In this document: in pieces, positions 11,891 to 23,438 of the stretch
Layout of the letters: each line of letters starts with the position of its first letter
Numbering within the stretch: position 1 is the first letter of the stretch
NCBI GenBank assembly: GCA_949361645.1
Contig: OX442422.1
Location: forward strand, 2,941,563-3,005,562
Length of the DNA stretch: 64,000 nt
Direction of reading: 5' to 3'
From: Spongilla lacustris
Lineage: Eukaryota > Porifera > Demospongiae > Spongillida > Spongillidae
The notes under the pieces: generated by a model
What the model saw: the letters and a program-made list of their open reading frames with translations, nothing else
Database searches by the model: none
Told to the model about the DNA's origin: nothing
Program-made: the position numbers and the translations under genes

Positions 11891-13089
11891 TAAACGCGAA
11901 GGTCGGGCTAAGCCTAACTAGAACACCTACAAGACCATTTTTATACTCCGCACTTGCGCAATGTAGGCCACACCAACACGACAAATTGCTTTTAGAGCAT
12001 CCTTGCAAGCCAAGCAACACACATTCACTTCACAACTTACGGAAGGTTCTAAATGTTTAGTAGCGTAGTGTGTAGCTCGAGGGAGGGATCCTGCCGAGGC
12101 GTCGCGTGAGCTTTAAGAGTCTGGGAACGAGTAACGCAGTCAATTAATTTTGCGCATGCGTATGTTGTATTTAGGTTTTTGAGCTACAAAACGAGAGTTT
12201 TAGCACCCAAAAATACAGGACTAGTCTTTTTATAAGCTAACTACTATGCGGCGTTCATAAAATAACATGTTGTTGTAAATATAGTTAATTAATTTTAATT
12301 AATAATTAGCCATTTTGAAAATATGATAAATCATAAAAAAATCAGGAAAATATATTGGTGAAATCAGAATTTTAATATCATCATCCTATAGTAACTTATT
12401 ATTCATGTCCTCAATTGCTGGCCATGGTAATTGTAACAAAGAACAATAGGGAAAATGAAAATCCAAGCTGCAAATTTGTGTGTTTTCATTATGCTTGTGA
12501 GAGCAGAATTGCATGGCTTTTTGCCTGCGGTCAGAATACGAACACCCCGGCCCCGTACAACTGACAAGAAATATATATTCTTAAAAATATCTGATGTACA
12601 CATAGAGCTATAGGGTAAAACCTCAACTGTTTAGAAGAAATAGTAAATCGTGTACATGCATACATTTGCCAGCTTTGCAGCTGGCTCAGTCGAGCATGCA
12701 CTGGTCATTTGTTAAAAACCTATTGATGTGGTTGTTTCATTCATCGGTAGCTCTCCCATATATTGGAGAGCATGCACTTGCCGAAAGGTTGGTTTTTCAT
12801 TACCCCCGGTATTAAATGAGCATAAATTTGCCATTAATACTCAATACCATGCAATACATGCAGCACCTTTATGCAATGGAATGATATCTGTATGATGAAC
12901 AATGACTCATATGGAGAAATGGCCCATACATAGGCGGTCATCATGCTTTTATTTTCAAATTGAATTTTAAACACATTTATAATTTACTATAAATCGGTCT
13001 GATTGTGAATCTGTGTTTTATATAAATATGACATGAACCATTCGTGTAGTAAAATCAAGACAAAAATTTAATTTCTACCGCGCTTCATA
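11891..13089. other. No gene seen
   Basis: AT-rich unique-looking sequence. A few frames of about 60 codons have no recognisable domain, and I see no repeat units. The right part (about 13030-13090) leads into the segment duplicated at 62.5 kb. Confidence 0.5.
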
Positions 13090-14410
13090 AACAATATGTC
13101 ATAACGTAATACCTTGCGTCATCTGGGATTAAGTTACAGTTATTGCGTACGTTGCAACTAGTTAACTGTTAATTGCAGATGAATTATTAATGATAATACA
13201 CAATCGTAGCTTTGGAGATGTGGAGGCAGCAATAAACGGATTGCCCTGCATGATTTCAACTTCTGAGATTCAGGTGTTTTGGTGAGTATACTGTGTGAAT
13301 TTAGTATGTGCAGAACAGGCATATATTCGATGCAGTGAAGGGGGAGGAGATATGGCCTTCTCCCTATACTAGTACTGTATGGAATTCTCCCTGTACTGTT
13401 GGCCTTCTCCCGGACCGTTAATTGCCCGTCTCCTTATACTGTTGGTCTTCTTCCTGTAGTGTTAAACTGGTGGCCTTCTCGCTATACTGTTGGCCTTCTC
13501 CCTATACTGTTGGCCTTCTCCCTATACTGTTGGCCTTCTCCCTATATACAGTTGGCCTTCTCCCTATACTGTTGGCCCTTCTCCCTATACATTGGCCTTC
13601 TCCCTATACATTGGCCTTCTCCCTATACTGTTAGCTATCTCCCTATACATTGGCCTTCTCCCTGTACTGTTAGCCTTCTCCCTATACATTGGCCTTCTCC
13701 CTATACTATTAGCCTTCTCCCTATATACTGTTAGCCTTCTCCCTATACTGTTGGCCTTCTCCCTATATACTGTTAGCCTTTTCCCTATACTGTTGGCCTT
13801 CTCCCTATACTGTTGGTCTTCTCCCTATACTATTCCTATACAGTTGGCCTTCTCCCTATACTGTTGACCCTTCTCCCTATATGGTTTACCTTATCCCTAT
13901 ACAGTTCGCCGTCTCCCTATGCTGTTGGCTTTCTCCCTATACTGTTGACTTTCTACCTACATGTGTACTGTCGGCCTTATCCCTATACTATTTCCTATAC
14001 AGTTGGCCTTCTCCCTATACTATTGGCTTTCTCCCTATATGAACCACTGAGCATTGTCCATTTGTGTAGCATCTCTGTCCCTTTGTTTACCATGTGTATA
14101 GCTGACCTGTGGGACACACACACCACACACGTGCATGGACACTTCCAGCAAGTCACGCACGCTCAGTTACAGTGTGGACACTCAATGTAGTAGCTCTACT
14201 GGTGGTGATGCACATATTCACAAGTGTCTCCATCATGTGCACACTACACACGCTGATGTAGAGCTGTGTATTGTGTGCTTCAAACATGGGCACACACACC
14301 AATGATGTCCACACATATACCTGTACACAGTGGTACTTACATGTACATCCATATACATCAGATATAAATAATAATAATTCGGACACAAACACACACAATT
14401 GCATGTACAT

Positions 14411-14412
<2 letters not shown>
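13090..14412 (+). repeat. Long-range duplicated segment, copy A
   Basis: From ATGTCATAACGTAATACCTT onward this segment matches 62505-64000 in the same order and orientation. The shared part runs through the unique lead (GATGAATTATTAATGATAAT and GGAGATGTGGAGGCA), the 20-bp minisatellite, and the unique tail (CACTGAGCATTGTCCATTTG, GTGTATAGCTGACCTGTGGG) into a CA run. The unique parts appear almost identical by eye; the minisatellite parts differ in unit number and order. Confidence 0.93.
13355..14040 (+). repeat. 20-bp minisatellite, array 1
   Basis: About 33 units of TTGGCCTTCTCCCTATACTG with variants (TTAGCC, TATATACTG, CTATACATTGG). Because three units make 60 bp, long frames rich in Leu, Ser, Tyr and Pro run through it, but there is no sign of a real gene. 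Confidence 0.95.

Positions 14413-14413
<1 letters not shown>

Positions 14414-14478
<65 letters not shown>
14414..14478. repeat. (CA)n microsatellite
   Basis: About 32 CA units after GCATGTACATGTACA. The equivalent run ends the window at 63981-64000. Confidence 0.97.
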
Positions 14479-14479
<1 letters not shown>

Positions 14480-15875
14480 TTGCTGTACAACCACAACAAG
14501 ACACAACAATCTACCAGGAGAGAGCTACCATACTACTGGAGGAGCAGAGGATCAATGAAGACCTACTAACTGCAGTACTACAAACCAAAGTATTTACTGG
14601 TCTGGCTACTTCCCCAGTCCTTTGAGCACAGTGACGACAGATAACAGGTGTGTGAATGGCTGTTTGGGGGCTATTGTGATGGTGGTTACATGCACTAGAG
14701 TACACGTGGTATTTTTGGACATGCTAATTTTTTTTTGCATGCATTGGTGTTGAGAACACTTCCTCACTCCCCTGGAGGGGTGTTGGTGGTGTCATTGGAT
14801 CACCTCTCCAAATCCCCCAGAACGGGGGAGGTGTCCTTTGTACGCATACAATGCATCACTTGAGTGACGGCTCCATCAGAAGTCTTTGAACATGCATGTT
14901 AAAGTACTTCTGTTTAAGGGCCTGGAGAGGTACATTAACTTGTACATGTACTCTTTATTACATGTACTATTGTCTATCTTTATAGACACCATCTACTGTT
15001 ACATAATCCTGTACCTAGTATATGTACCCAGGACTAATTTCAAAAATGGTCTCATCTGGTGGCTAGTATAAACCCTAACCCTGACTACCTACACAAAAGT
15101 TCTGGTAAATTTAATATTACTACATTTGCATCTGAGGCTGTGCCTTAAAAAGGCGACCATGTGCTACATGTATATTCATTTGAGTTGCATGCAACATGTT
15201 ACCTACATGTACGTGTGGTAACCTTAACCCTTCTATACATGTATGTAGCCAAGTCATCATATGCCCTTCATGCAACTTTTTTGGCTGTAGGTCACTACAT
15301 GTACATGCAGTGGTACTTAAAAGTAGGTAGTGATTTTAGTGGTTACCTAAGTTTTGCAAAGCAACCACATCCATTGTGTGGACAAGGAAACCACAAGCCA
15401 GCCCTTAGCTACTGGCCTAACAAGGGATAATGGTATGCTAAAGCTTCATACATGTAGGTTGGCCCATGCCCATTTAGTGTTTGCATTAGTTATCACAAAT
15501 AGGCGAGTTAGTGTGGCGCGTGAAGCGCGAAGTACGGCGCCGAAGGCGCCTCGTCCGCGAAGCGGACTCGGGACGAGGCCGTTCAATTTTTTCCGGGTGC
15601 CCGTTTCTTTCAATGTTGAGTGTCTGGCTAGCACCCGGGGTGTAATTTGACCCCGGATTCGGCTTTCGGGTGGAAATTTGACCCCTAACGTGCGCAACAG
15701 CCTTGGGGAACAGCCTTGTCAACATTTTTACCCTAAACACTTTAATATCCTAGTGCTGCTAATGTTATTTCTAACGTTACCGTTTAGAATAACCTTATGG
15801 GCCCACTTCGTACATGTATGGACACACCTCCCTTGACAACTTACATGTACATGTCCATGTTATATACTATACTGT
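14479..15875. other. No gene seen; one hairpin cluster
   Basis: Unique-looking sequence rich in TACATGTA words. No convincing coding region or splice-site pattern. It contains the GC-rich hairpin cluster listed separately (15516-15577), followed by CCCGGGGTGTAATTTGACCC and CGGGTGGAAATTTGACCCC, which look like part of the same dispersed repeat. Confidence 0.5.
15516..15577. repeat. Cluster of GC hairpins with GAA loops
   Basis: Three hairpins follow one another: GCGC-GTGAA-GCGC at 15516-15528, GGCGCC-GAA-GGCGCC at 15536-15550 and GTCCGC-GAA-GCGGAC at 15553-15567. An outer pair, CTCGTCC and GGACGAG, encloses the last one. GCGAAGC is a known, unusually stable DNA mini-hairpin. I take the cluster as part of a dispersed element and not as a gene. 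Confidence 0.7.
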
Positions 15876-15877
15876 TG

Positions 15878-16050
15878 GTCAGTTGGCCTTCTCCCTATAC
15901 AGTTGGCCTTCTCCCTATACTGTTGGCCTTCTCCCTATACAGTTGGCCTTCTCCCTATACAGTTGGCCTTCTCCCTATAGGTGGCCTTCTCCCTATACAG
16001 TTGGCCTTCTCCTAGTACTGTTGGCCTTCTCCCTATACTGTTGGCCTTCC
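15878..16050 (+). repeat. 20-bp minisatellite, array 2
   Basis: About eight units of the same TTGGCCTTCTCCCTATACTG family found at 13.4 and 62.8 kb. Several units carry CAG in place of CTG before TTGG. The flanks do not match those of the other two arrays, so the repeat has moved or arisen separately from the long-range duplication. Confidence 0.93.
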
Positions 16051-16473
16051 CTAAAGGTTTTCATTCTTAGTATGCACGGCATTACATGTAGTACCTTGCT
16101 CTCATTACTGTCAACAGTAAGGCTCTCAACTGTAGTACTCCAAGCCTAGCTGGCAACAAGTAGACAGGCAATAGAATAACCCTGGGGCTCACCAAAAATG
16201 TACATACATGTATGGACACAAGTAGTAGTGCTGCACATCTGTTAACATACTATGAACTTCCAGGACACAGCTATTCCCTAGGACAACCAGCAAAACCAGG
16301 GGTTGTATTTGCATGGCATTGTGCATGAGATTATTCACTGTATGTACAGACCTAGACCTTTTATCAGCACAGTCTGGCCACACAACAAAATTCATGACAT
16401 TGGGCCTTTGTTACTTTGTACAACCGTAGAAATAAGATAGGATCAGCAGGTGTTTATGTACACACACATACAT

Positions 16474-16474
<1 letters not shown>

Positions 16475-16530
<56 letters not shown>

Positions 16531-16553
16531 CACGCACACACGCACGCGCACAC

Positions 16554-16613
<60 letters not shown>
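16475..16613. repeat. (CA)n with a CACG-rich interruption
   Basis: Two CA runs (about 16475-16528 and 16559-16613) flank a GCACGCACACACGCACGCGC segment. Alternating purine and pyrimidine over about 140 bp gives strong Z-DNA potential. Confidence 0.95.
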
Positions 16614-16615
<2 letters not shown>

Positions 16616-17585
16616 CAGCTGAACGTGAGGGAGGAGGAGGCAGGAATAGGCAACATCTGCCAGTATCACTTACGGTTTCCAGTCATGCATTTGCTACAGA
16701 TGTTACGTGTACAAGAAGCACACCATTACATGAATGTACTTCCTATAACACCAGGGATTTACCGCACTTACCCCCTGGTGTACACGTGGCATGTCACTTG
16801 CTGTTCTGTCAATTAATCCAGGGTTCACAAACATGCCATTTAACTGTACATATGAAGGGAAGACTTCCTACAATAATACTGCAGCAATGGAAGTAGAACA
16901 TCATAACACAAACTTTCATGAATCCCTCAATTGTATTTACACATGTAGCCGTCAGACACTCAATGTTTTGGCATATACAAACTGCCACCACAACCTGTAC
17001 AAAAAAAACCAAATAATACTTTCTCTTTTCCTCCTCCCTTCAATTTCCTTACCTCCCCTTCCATCTCCCTCCCTCCTCATCCCATCAATTTCCCTACCTC
17101 CCCCTCCCTCCCTTCACTCCCGCTCCTCCTCTCTCCTTTCCTCCCCTTATCCCCATTCACCTCGCTGGCCCCAGCTCTCATCTTATAGCGCATGTCAAAT
17201 GAAGTACTATCCGGCTGAAAGGATTGTGTGTGAAAGGAAAAAGGTGGGTTTTTTTTTTTTTTTTTAAACAAAATAAAACTGAATAATACCATGCTTTCCA
17301 GAATGGAAGAATAGTTTATCTAGTGTTTTAAAGTGGTTTTAAGAAGACACTTATATTGGGTTGAAGAAAAGGACGTAAGTTAACCTGTTCTCTTCTACAG
17401 TATGCAATATGTGTGTTCAGGTGTATTCTAGTAATCACTGCATTTTTATTTCAGGGAGTTCAAGTGTCAGTGATTTTTCACATACAACGCTCACTAGCTG
17501 CAGGAACAATCAGAAGGAACAGTGCATGTGCATGGATGTCACTATGGATGTAATGTAGCGTTACTGTTGTGTTAATTTAACTGCA
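16614..17585. other. No gene seen; CT-rich tract
   Basis: No convincing gene. From about 17020 to 17165 the plus strand is a CTCCCTT/CCTACC-rich polypyrimidine tract with loosely repeated CCATCAATTTCCCTACCTCC, and at 17250-17266 there is a T tract. Confidence 0.5.
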
Positions 17586-17795
17586 GGTGTCACAGCAAAG
17601 CACTGTTGTACATGTACATGTGAAAGATTCAACCACATGCAATGGCATCCTAGGCTGGTTTGTTTCTCAGACACTTGATACCTCAGGATGCACTCGGATA
17701 GCTCACAACATCAACAACCATTCATTCATTATACTGAATCATACACGTAATCACATACACACACGTGATCCTATATATATATCTCTAATCACTGA

Positions 17796-17995
17796 ATGTT
17801 TCCGGACATCACAGTTCCTCCCCATTTCACACTGGTGACAGACCACCATCCCTTGTTGTCCATTCTCAACCCTGAAAAGGGATTACCAGCAGTGACAGCA
17901 GCACGGTTGCATTGGTATATGCGGTATACCACTCAGCACACAAATGCTGATGCACTTTCACGTCTCTCAGTGGTGGCCGACATGCAGATGGCACA
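17796..17995 (+). pseudogene. Ty3/gypsy RNase H fragment
   Basis: The translation contains the hallmarks of the reverse-transcriptase RNase H region of Ty3/gypsy elements: VTDHHPLLSILNP near the start, a KGLPAVTAARL segment and NADALSRLS at the end. Compared with the family, 10-15 residues are missing between the AARLHW and the NADALSRL parts. No reverse transcriptase or integrase follows on this strand. It is a dead fragment. The nearest related piece, a Gag-like region at 18.8-19.7 kb, is on the opposite strand, so the two do not form one simple element. Confidence 0.8.
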
Positions 17996-18179
17996 AATGG
18001 ACGAGGAGGAAGGAGGGACATTCCCAACTACAAACCCTCCTGGTCGAGGTGGCAGAATTACGAAGAACAACAACAATTAAGGGACCTGGTGTTAGCTAGG
18101 GTGTTTCAGCCTATTCAGGAGGGATGGCCACCCAAAACAACAGAAGAGGTTATAAAGCCATGCTTTGAGTAGAGACATG

Positions 18180-18442
18180 AAGAGCAGTACAATCCTGTGA
18201 AAGGGTACAGGGAGAGGTATAGGCCTGTACCACTGTTCACGGAGGGGTACAGGCCTGCTCAGGGATACAGGCATGTTCAAGGAGGGGTACAGGGATACAA
18301 GCCTGGACAGGGGTACAGGCCTGTACTGGCGGGGGGGGGTACAGGACTGTACAGTGGGTACAGGCTTGTACAGGGGTAAAGGCATGTACATGCAGGGAGG
18401 GGTACAGGAGTACAAGCCTGGACAGGGGTACAGGCCTGTACA

Positions 18443-18473
<31 letters not shown>

Positions 18474-18730
18474 GGGGGTACAGGACTGTACAAGGGTACA
18501 GGCTTGTACAAGGGTAATGGCGTGTACAGGGAGGGGTAGTGGCCTGGACAGGGAGGGGTACAGGCCTGTACTGGGGGGGGGGGGGGGGGGGTGTACAGGA
18601 CTGTACAAGGGTACAGGCTTGTACAGGGGTGCAGGCCTGTACAAGGGTAATGGCGTGTACAGGGAGGGGTAGTGGCCTGTACAGTGGTACAGGCCTATAA
18701 AATTGTACAGGCCTGTACAATTTGGGGTAC
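18180..18730 (+). repeat. Palindromic minisatellite (GTACAGGCCTGTAC) with poly-G
   Basis: Units of about 20-22 bp of the form GGGGTACAGGCCTGTACAGG repeat across 550 bp. GTACAGGCCTGTAC is itself a perfect 14-bp palindrome. Two poly-G tracts (about 31 G near 18440 and about 21 G near 18572) are embedded. No gene is inferred from the frames across it. Confidence 0.93.
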
Positions 18731-18763
18731 AACCAATTGTATTGATACATAGCAGTTGTTCAT

Positions 18764-19662
18764 TCATGATGAACTCCACATACATATACGTTTACCCATT
18801 GTCCTCTGTTTCATTCCATTTCTCTTGTCTTTTGCTAGGCCATGTAGTGATCCCCATTTCAGTCTGTCCCATTTCAGTCTGTCCCATTTCAGTCTGTCCC
18901 ATTCTTCTTTGCTTTCATCGTCCCCCTTTAGGTCCTTCACAGAGTGGTCTCTAGTGGGTACACCCTTTCCAACACCTGTTCCTTCTGCCCTTTTCTTTGC
19001 ACAACACGCCCTCTCAATTTGCCCCCATTTCTTGCAAACTTTGTTTCTGAACCTGCACTGTTGAGTATCATGCGCTCCTCCACATCTGTTGCAAGCCCCT
19101 AGGCCTGACGGTCTCCCCCTTCTTGGTGGTGCTGCCACTTGATGTACTTCAGTCTTGTTCCTGTTTTGTGACACTCTGCAACTGTTCTGCGCGTCTTTAG
19201 TCTCCCTTTCCGCTATTTCCGTTGTCTCCAGCACCTTGGCAAAAGTGAGGTCTGCCTTTGTGAAGAGTCTCTTCTGTACCCCCTCGTCCCTCATACCAAA
19301 GAACACCCTGTCTCTCAGCGTCTCTGATAACGTCGCACCAAACGCACAGTTCTGCAAACTTGCTGCATACCACATATCACACTTTCTCCCTCCTTTTGTC
19401 CCGTTTGTGGAACCGTACCTTCTGCGATGACTAGAGGTTTAGGCGCTACGTGTGTCGTTAAGGCTGCGACCAGTTGCTCGTACGTTCGGTCTTTCAATTT
19501 CTGGGGTGCTACGAGCGCTCGGAGCAGGCCAAATGTAATACAGGCGAGGAAAGCGTCCTTTTTCTGTTCGGCTTCCACTTTATTTGCCAGGAAGAAATGT
19601 TCTAGCCGCTCGACGTATTAACTCAACCAGTCATCCCATGCACCCTCGTCGCCACTGTAGAC
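18764..19662 (-). pseudogene. Ty3/gypsy Gag-like remnant with zinc knuckle
   Basis: Two overlapping minus-strand frames together resemble a retrotransposon Gag. The N-terminal part (19662 to about 19380) has the family pattern of GDEGAWDDWL, then VERLEHFFLANKVEAEQKK, KDRTYEQLVAALTTHVAPKP and GES. The C-terminal part (19375 to 18764) continues with LRDRVFFGM, LTFAKVLE and a CNRCGGAHDTQQC knuckle; a second cysteine motif (CKKWGQIERAC) is degenerate. A TAA stop at about 19618-19620 and a frameshift near 19385 break the frame. Near 18855-18905 a 14-bp repeat encodes KWDRL three times. It is an old, non-functional copy. Confidence 0.75.
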
Positions 19663-19689
19663 CTCAGGATGCACTCGGATAGCTCAGAT

Positions 19690-21440
19690 CCAGCTACAGC
19701 TACGTGTAGGCCTACATCTCTTGTCTGAGCAGCCGGTCGAGGTAAGCAGCCTAACATCATTTCAATACATCGATCTGTCTTGCAGAAAACACAGACTCGA
19801 AGCTTTTAGTATTCCATGGCATGTACTAGTAGTTACCCCCGGCACGGGGCGGCACCTGGCCCACCACGCCCTCTGCTCGACTCCAGCTTTGCAAAATGCT
19901 GGCATGTCCTAGTCTCATTTTATTAACTATGGAATATCCTTGATTTTACTAAATATCTATGGCAACACATAGAAACGCCATTTAAAAATGGCGCCTTATT
20001 GCACCAAAACTGATTTACTATTTTTAAAAATGGTCCCCAAATTCTTCACGACAACATCCACTTTTTTTCATATATTATATTATTTGGATAGTTGTAGAAT
20101 TGTTTCAGAGGGTGGCAAAAGTTCTAACCCCCCTCTGTTCATTAGTTATAACTAATTGAATATCTTAATTAGCATGATTTTTTTCCATTTTCTGTACAAG
20201 TCTATGGAATATCATATTTTCAGAAATGGTCCCAGAATTTTGGACGATACAAGGTATAAAATTTGAAATTGCCTACATTTAAACATCATTTAGAGTAGTA
20301 TTAGAGGGTGGCAAAAGTTGCAGGTCCGTTAGTTAAGTAAATAATAATCAAGTTAGTAAAAACGCCATACATTCTCTATGGAACGTACCGCGGAATGAAA
20401 TCCAAAAATTTACAAACCGCAACTTTCGTGTCCGTTGATTTCTCCATATGTTATAGGCTGATATATGCAAAGGAAGAAAACTGTTTCTTAATAGGGCCGC
20501 TTGCTTTGTGGTGGATCCTGAAAATATGGTGGTGGTGGGGGAAATAGTCAGTGCCTAGGCGAAAACGGTAATGGCGCGGCCCATCCATGCATGCATCCTA
20601 TAGGGCCCGAGTAAAACTTCCACAGCGCGTATGGGTTTTGTGTATAAGGCGAATTTAATATGCATGCAACAACGCGGAACTGAAACTGTCCGAAACAACA
20701 GGCAACATGCATATGTCAGTTACGCATAACTAATAACGACGGACAACATGTTATGCGAAACTAAAACAACGCAGAACTAAAAAACAGGGGCCCGTAAGAT
20801 CTAGAATTGGAACTGGAAAGAACGTTACAAGCTAATATTGATAAGATCGCGAAGTTAATAAAACATGTGCTTTTAGTTTGTTAACTTAATTATCGTAGAC
20901 AATTGATGCAATTAGAATCATTAATTGTGGCACGAGCGGAATGCTTTTCTCCCTATGAATATCAGCTGAGCACTAAGCAGTACAGTGGAGCATACTTGGC
21001 CAAATGATTTTTCCAATGGCGGTAGGTACAGGTGGATTGTAAATGTCCCAGCCCACACGATGTATTATAATTCAATATTCTGATCTTTATATCGATCGGA
21101 ATATTTTAGTATGGATACCGTATATCGATCGTCATGCCGTTCAATAATGAAAGAAGGTCTGGAAAGTCTGAAAGCAAGTAATTTTTTTTTCTCGCATTTA
21201 TGTTTTAAGCATGTTTCTACGCAATTATATGCTATGTTTTGAGACTTGAAAAGTGCGAAAGTTGCAAAGCAGCTGGGGCTCCGGACGGGGGAGCTTGCAG
21301 CGCTCCACCATACCCCTAGCTGGGAGTAGGCGGGCCCCACCTCGCCCCCAAATTCTGGATCCGCCCCTGAACTAAGCTCAAAACTTGTCTCCGGCCATGA
21401 CTAATCGTGCATATGATTAAATTCATGTGATGCACGTACA
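19690..21440. other. No gene seen; decayed 200-bp repeat
   Basis: No gene is supported. From about 19930 to 20470 a diverged unit of roughly 190-200 bp recurs two or three times; shared words are CTATGGAATATC, AAATGGTCCC and AGAGGGTGGCAAAAGTT. A short inverted word, GCCATTTAAAAATGGC, lies near 19978. At 21345-21360 the motif GGATCCGCCCCTG looks like the right end of a CAGG-type transposon, with no clear left end found. Confidence 0.5.
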
Positions 21441-21640
21441 AAAAAAGCGGCATACTTGTCGCGTGACACTCAAATCTAGTGGTTCACCGAAGGCATTGTT
21501 AAGACTACTCGTCGCGCGCGCGGTGGTGAGTGATATTAAGGTGTTGTATCTATGATATTGGCATGTGTTCATGCATGCATGCATTTCCATGCATGTATGG
21601 TAGACGTTTGTGTCTTAAGGTGCGGTCCCCCTTCTCAGGC
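21441..21640 (+). repeat. Dispersed repeat, copy 1 (see 32829)
   Basis: The stretch AAAAAAGCGGCATAC, CACTCAAATCTAGTGGTTCA, ATTAAGACTA-like and GATATTGGCATGTGTTCATG recurs in the same order at about 32829-33000. The two copies differ by several small indels. Confidence 0.8.
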
Positions 21641-21649
21641 TATGGCGCC

Positions 21650-21829
21650 CCTTCTCCAAACCTCCAATCGCTAAAACTATTGCAGATTACTACAATGCAA
21701 AGAGATTACAACATACATGCGGAGCGCTCGCAAGCAACAATCCAGAATCGTATAAATATACAACGCCCCTTTGTGGCGCCCCTCGTTTGCTTGGCCCCTC
21801 CCCTCGGAAGATGCTGGGGCCGCCCCACC
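21650..21829 (+). repeat. Short element flanking the 21.8-kb transposon, left copy
   Basis: About 180 bp matching 23439-23655 in the same orientation. Shared words are CTAAAACTA, GCAAAGAGA or CCAAAGAGA, GCTCGCAAGCA, CCCTTTGTGGCGCC, CTCGTTTGCTTGGCCCCTC and GATGCTGGGGCCGCC. The transposon at 21830-23438 lies exactly between the two copies. Confidence 0.8.
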
Positions 21830-23438
21830 CAGGGGCGGATCCAGGGTTTTGGGAAAGGGGGGGTCCAATAAATAGATTCACAAATGGGGGAGGGTACGGG
21901 AGGGGGCGTGCCCCCTCCCGTGACAGCAAGGGGGTCTGGGGGAGCGCTGATAGCTCCCCCAGTGGGATCTGGGGCGAAGCCCCAGCCGCTTTTTGCTTTT
22001 GCGTTTATTTAGCATGAAATTCATAGTGATATCCAATACAAACGTCATGCGATATCCGGATTACTAGAGCCAAGGACACTTAATTATTACATGGACTGGA
22101 AACCGCCGCGTAACGTAATACTATAAATTGAATTGTCGCAATCCTCGTTGCACCTCGTTCCCAGATTTTTCGGACAAACAAAGGGTTTTGTGAAGTCGTC
22201 TTAGCTTTGGAATGACTTACAGTTACAGAAAGCTGTTCTTATTTTTGAGGTAAATCCATTATAAGTCTTAAAGATTACGTGAACGTACGGGTCTTAGCTT
22301 CTACATACGTGTTTTGCCTTGCTACGCTACTTTGGTTAGGCTCCTGGACACACCGATGAGCAGACGTTTGTTTTGAAAGGTGTTTCCAACGCTTAATGGT
22401 ATGATACAACTCGTATGTTAGTTTGTATTGGAAAGGATGTTTCTTACAGAAAGGGCAAACGATTTTAATCGAACGATGCGCATGTTCTCTTTGTCAGGCC
22501 CCTGCAAATATGGTAATAGTTATGGCCTTATTTAACGTTCCACAGTATACCAGGATGGTTTCTCTAACTCGAGATTATATTTACATGATGACTGAACCTG
22601 TATTTATTTCTATACATTACTTTGAACTGATGTTTTTTAATTATTGGTTCATTGCTCATTTTGAATTAGCGATGCCAAAAATAGCGAAGAATGGTTTATA
22701 CATAACAAAAAACAACGTCGCGGCACCCCAGACAAGTCTCAGTCTTCTGATGCACTACAACAGTCACAACGGTTACGTCGTGTACATGTACTGACTCATT
22801 AATAGTTCATGACAATGAGGATGACGACATGAATTTATTGTGGTTTCCAGTCCATGTAATAATTAAGTGTCCTTGCTAGAGCCTGCACTTGCATGGATAG
22901 CGACGAGAAAACTCTTCATTTTTCACAATGCTATGGTTCCTACTGCTACTTCGTGACGTAAAGCTTTTGTGAATTTGTGCCCGAAGCGTGCACGTGGCCA
23001 TGCACCAGCTACATGTCGGTCTATAAACGACTTGCGTATGTTTTACTATAGTAACTGTATTAGTACTTTTAGTTTGTTTAGCTCTATAGCTACGGTAATA
23101 ACCTAGGAAAAGAATCTGAGATCCATCCCATTCACGTCTTTCGATCGCTTACCTCAATTCCTGCTCACACGCACCATTCGATTGATCGCGCGATTAAATT
23201 CTAATTAACCACACATGCAAAATTAAATTTCGTTAATAGGGGAGGATTTAGTTAGATCGATCTAGATCCCGCTTGGCTAGAACAATGTGCAAGCCTGCAA
23301 AGGATGGTAACATGCAGAACGCTGCATAGATTACAGTATGCATTACGTCATTCTTATGCATTACGTCATTCTTCATATAGGAAAGGGGGGGTCCGGACCC
23401 CCTGGACCCCCCCCCCCCCCCCCCTAAATCCGCCCCTG
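21830..23438. mobile_element. Non-autonomous DNA transposon, 5-bp target duplication CCACC
   Basis: The left end reads CAGGGGCGGATCCAGG and the right end CCTAAATCCGCCCCTG, an inverted repeat with few mismatches. CCACC lies directly outside both ends (21825-21829 and 23439-23443), which fits a 5-bp target duplication. Sub-terminal hairpins such as GGGGGAGC/GCTCCCCC and CTGGGGCGAAGCCCCAG are present near 21900-21985. No transposase is visible. A 5-bp duplication with CAGG termini suggests a hAT5-like group, which is an inference. A second inverted-repeat element (22064-22887) is nested inside. Confidence 0.8.
22064..22887. mobile_element. Nested TIR element inside the 21.8-kb transposon
   Basis: Inverted terminal arms contain a perfect 33-bp match that includes AAGGACACTTAATTATTACA and ATGGACTGGAAACC. 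The left arm is at about 22070-22104 and the right arm at about 22845-22880. The roughly 820-bp interior has one frame of 123 codons (22423-22794) of no recognised family. I could not identify a target duplication. Confidence 0.65.

Noticed and set aside
21065..21340. 91-codon minus-strand frame ending near a transposon end
   Set aside because: It overlaps transposon-end sequence (GGATCCGCCCCTG) and has no recognisable domain.
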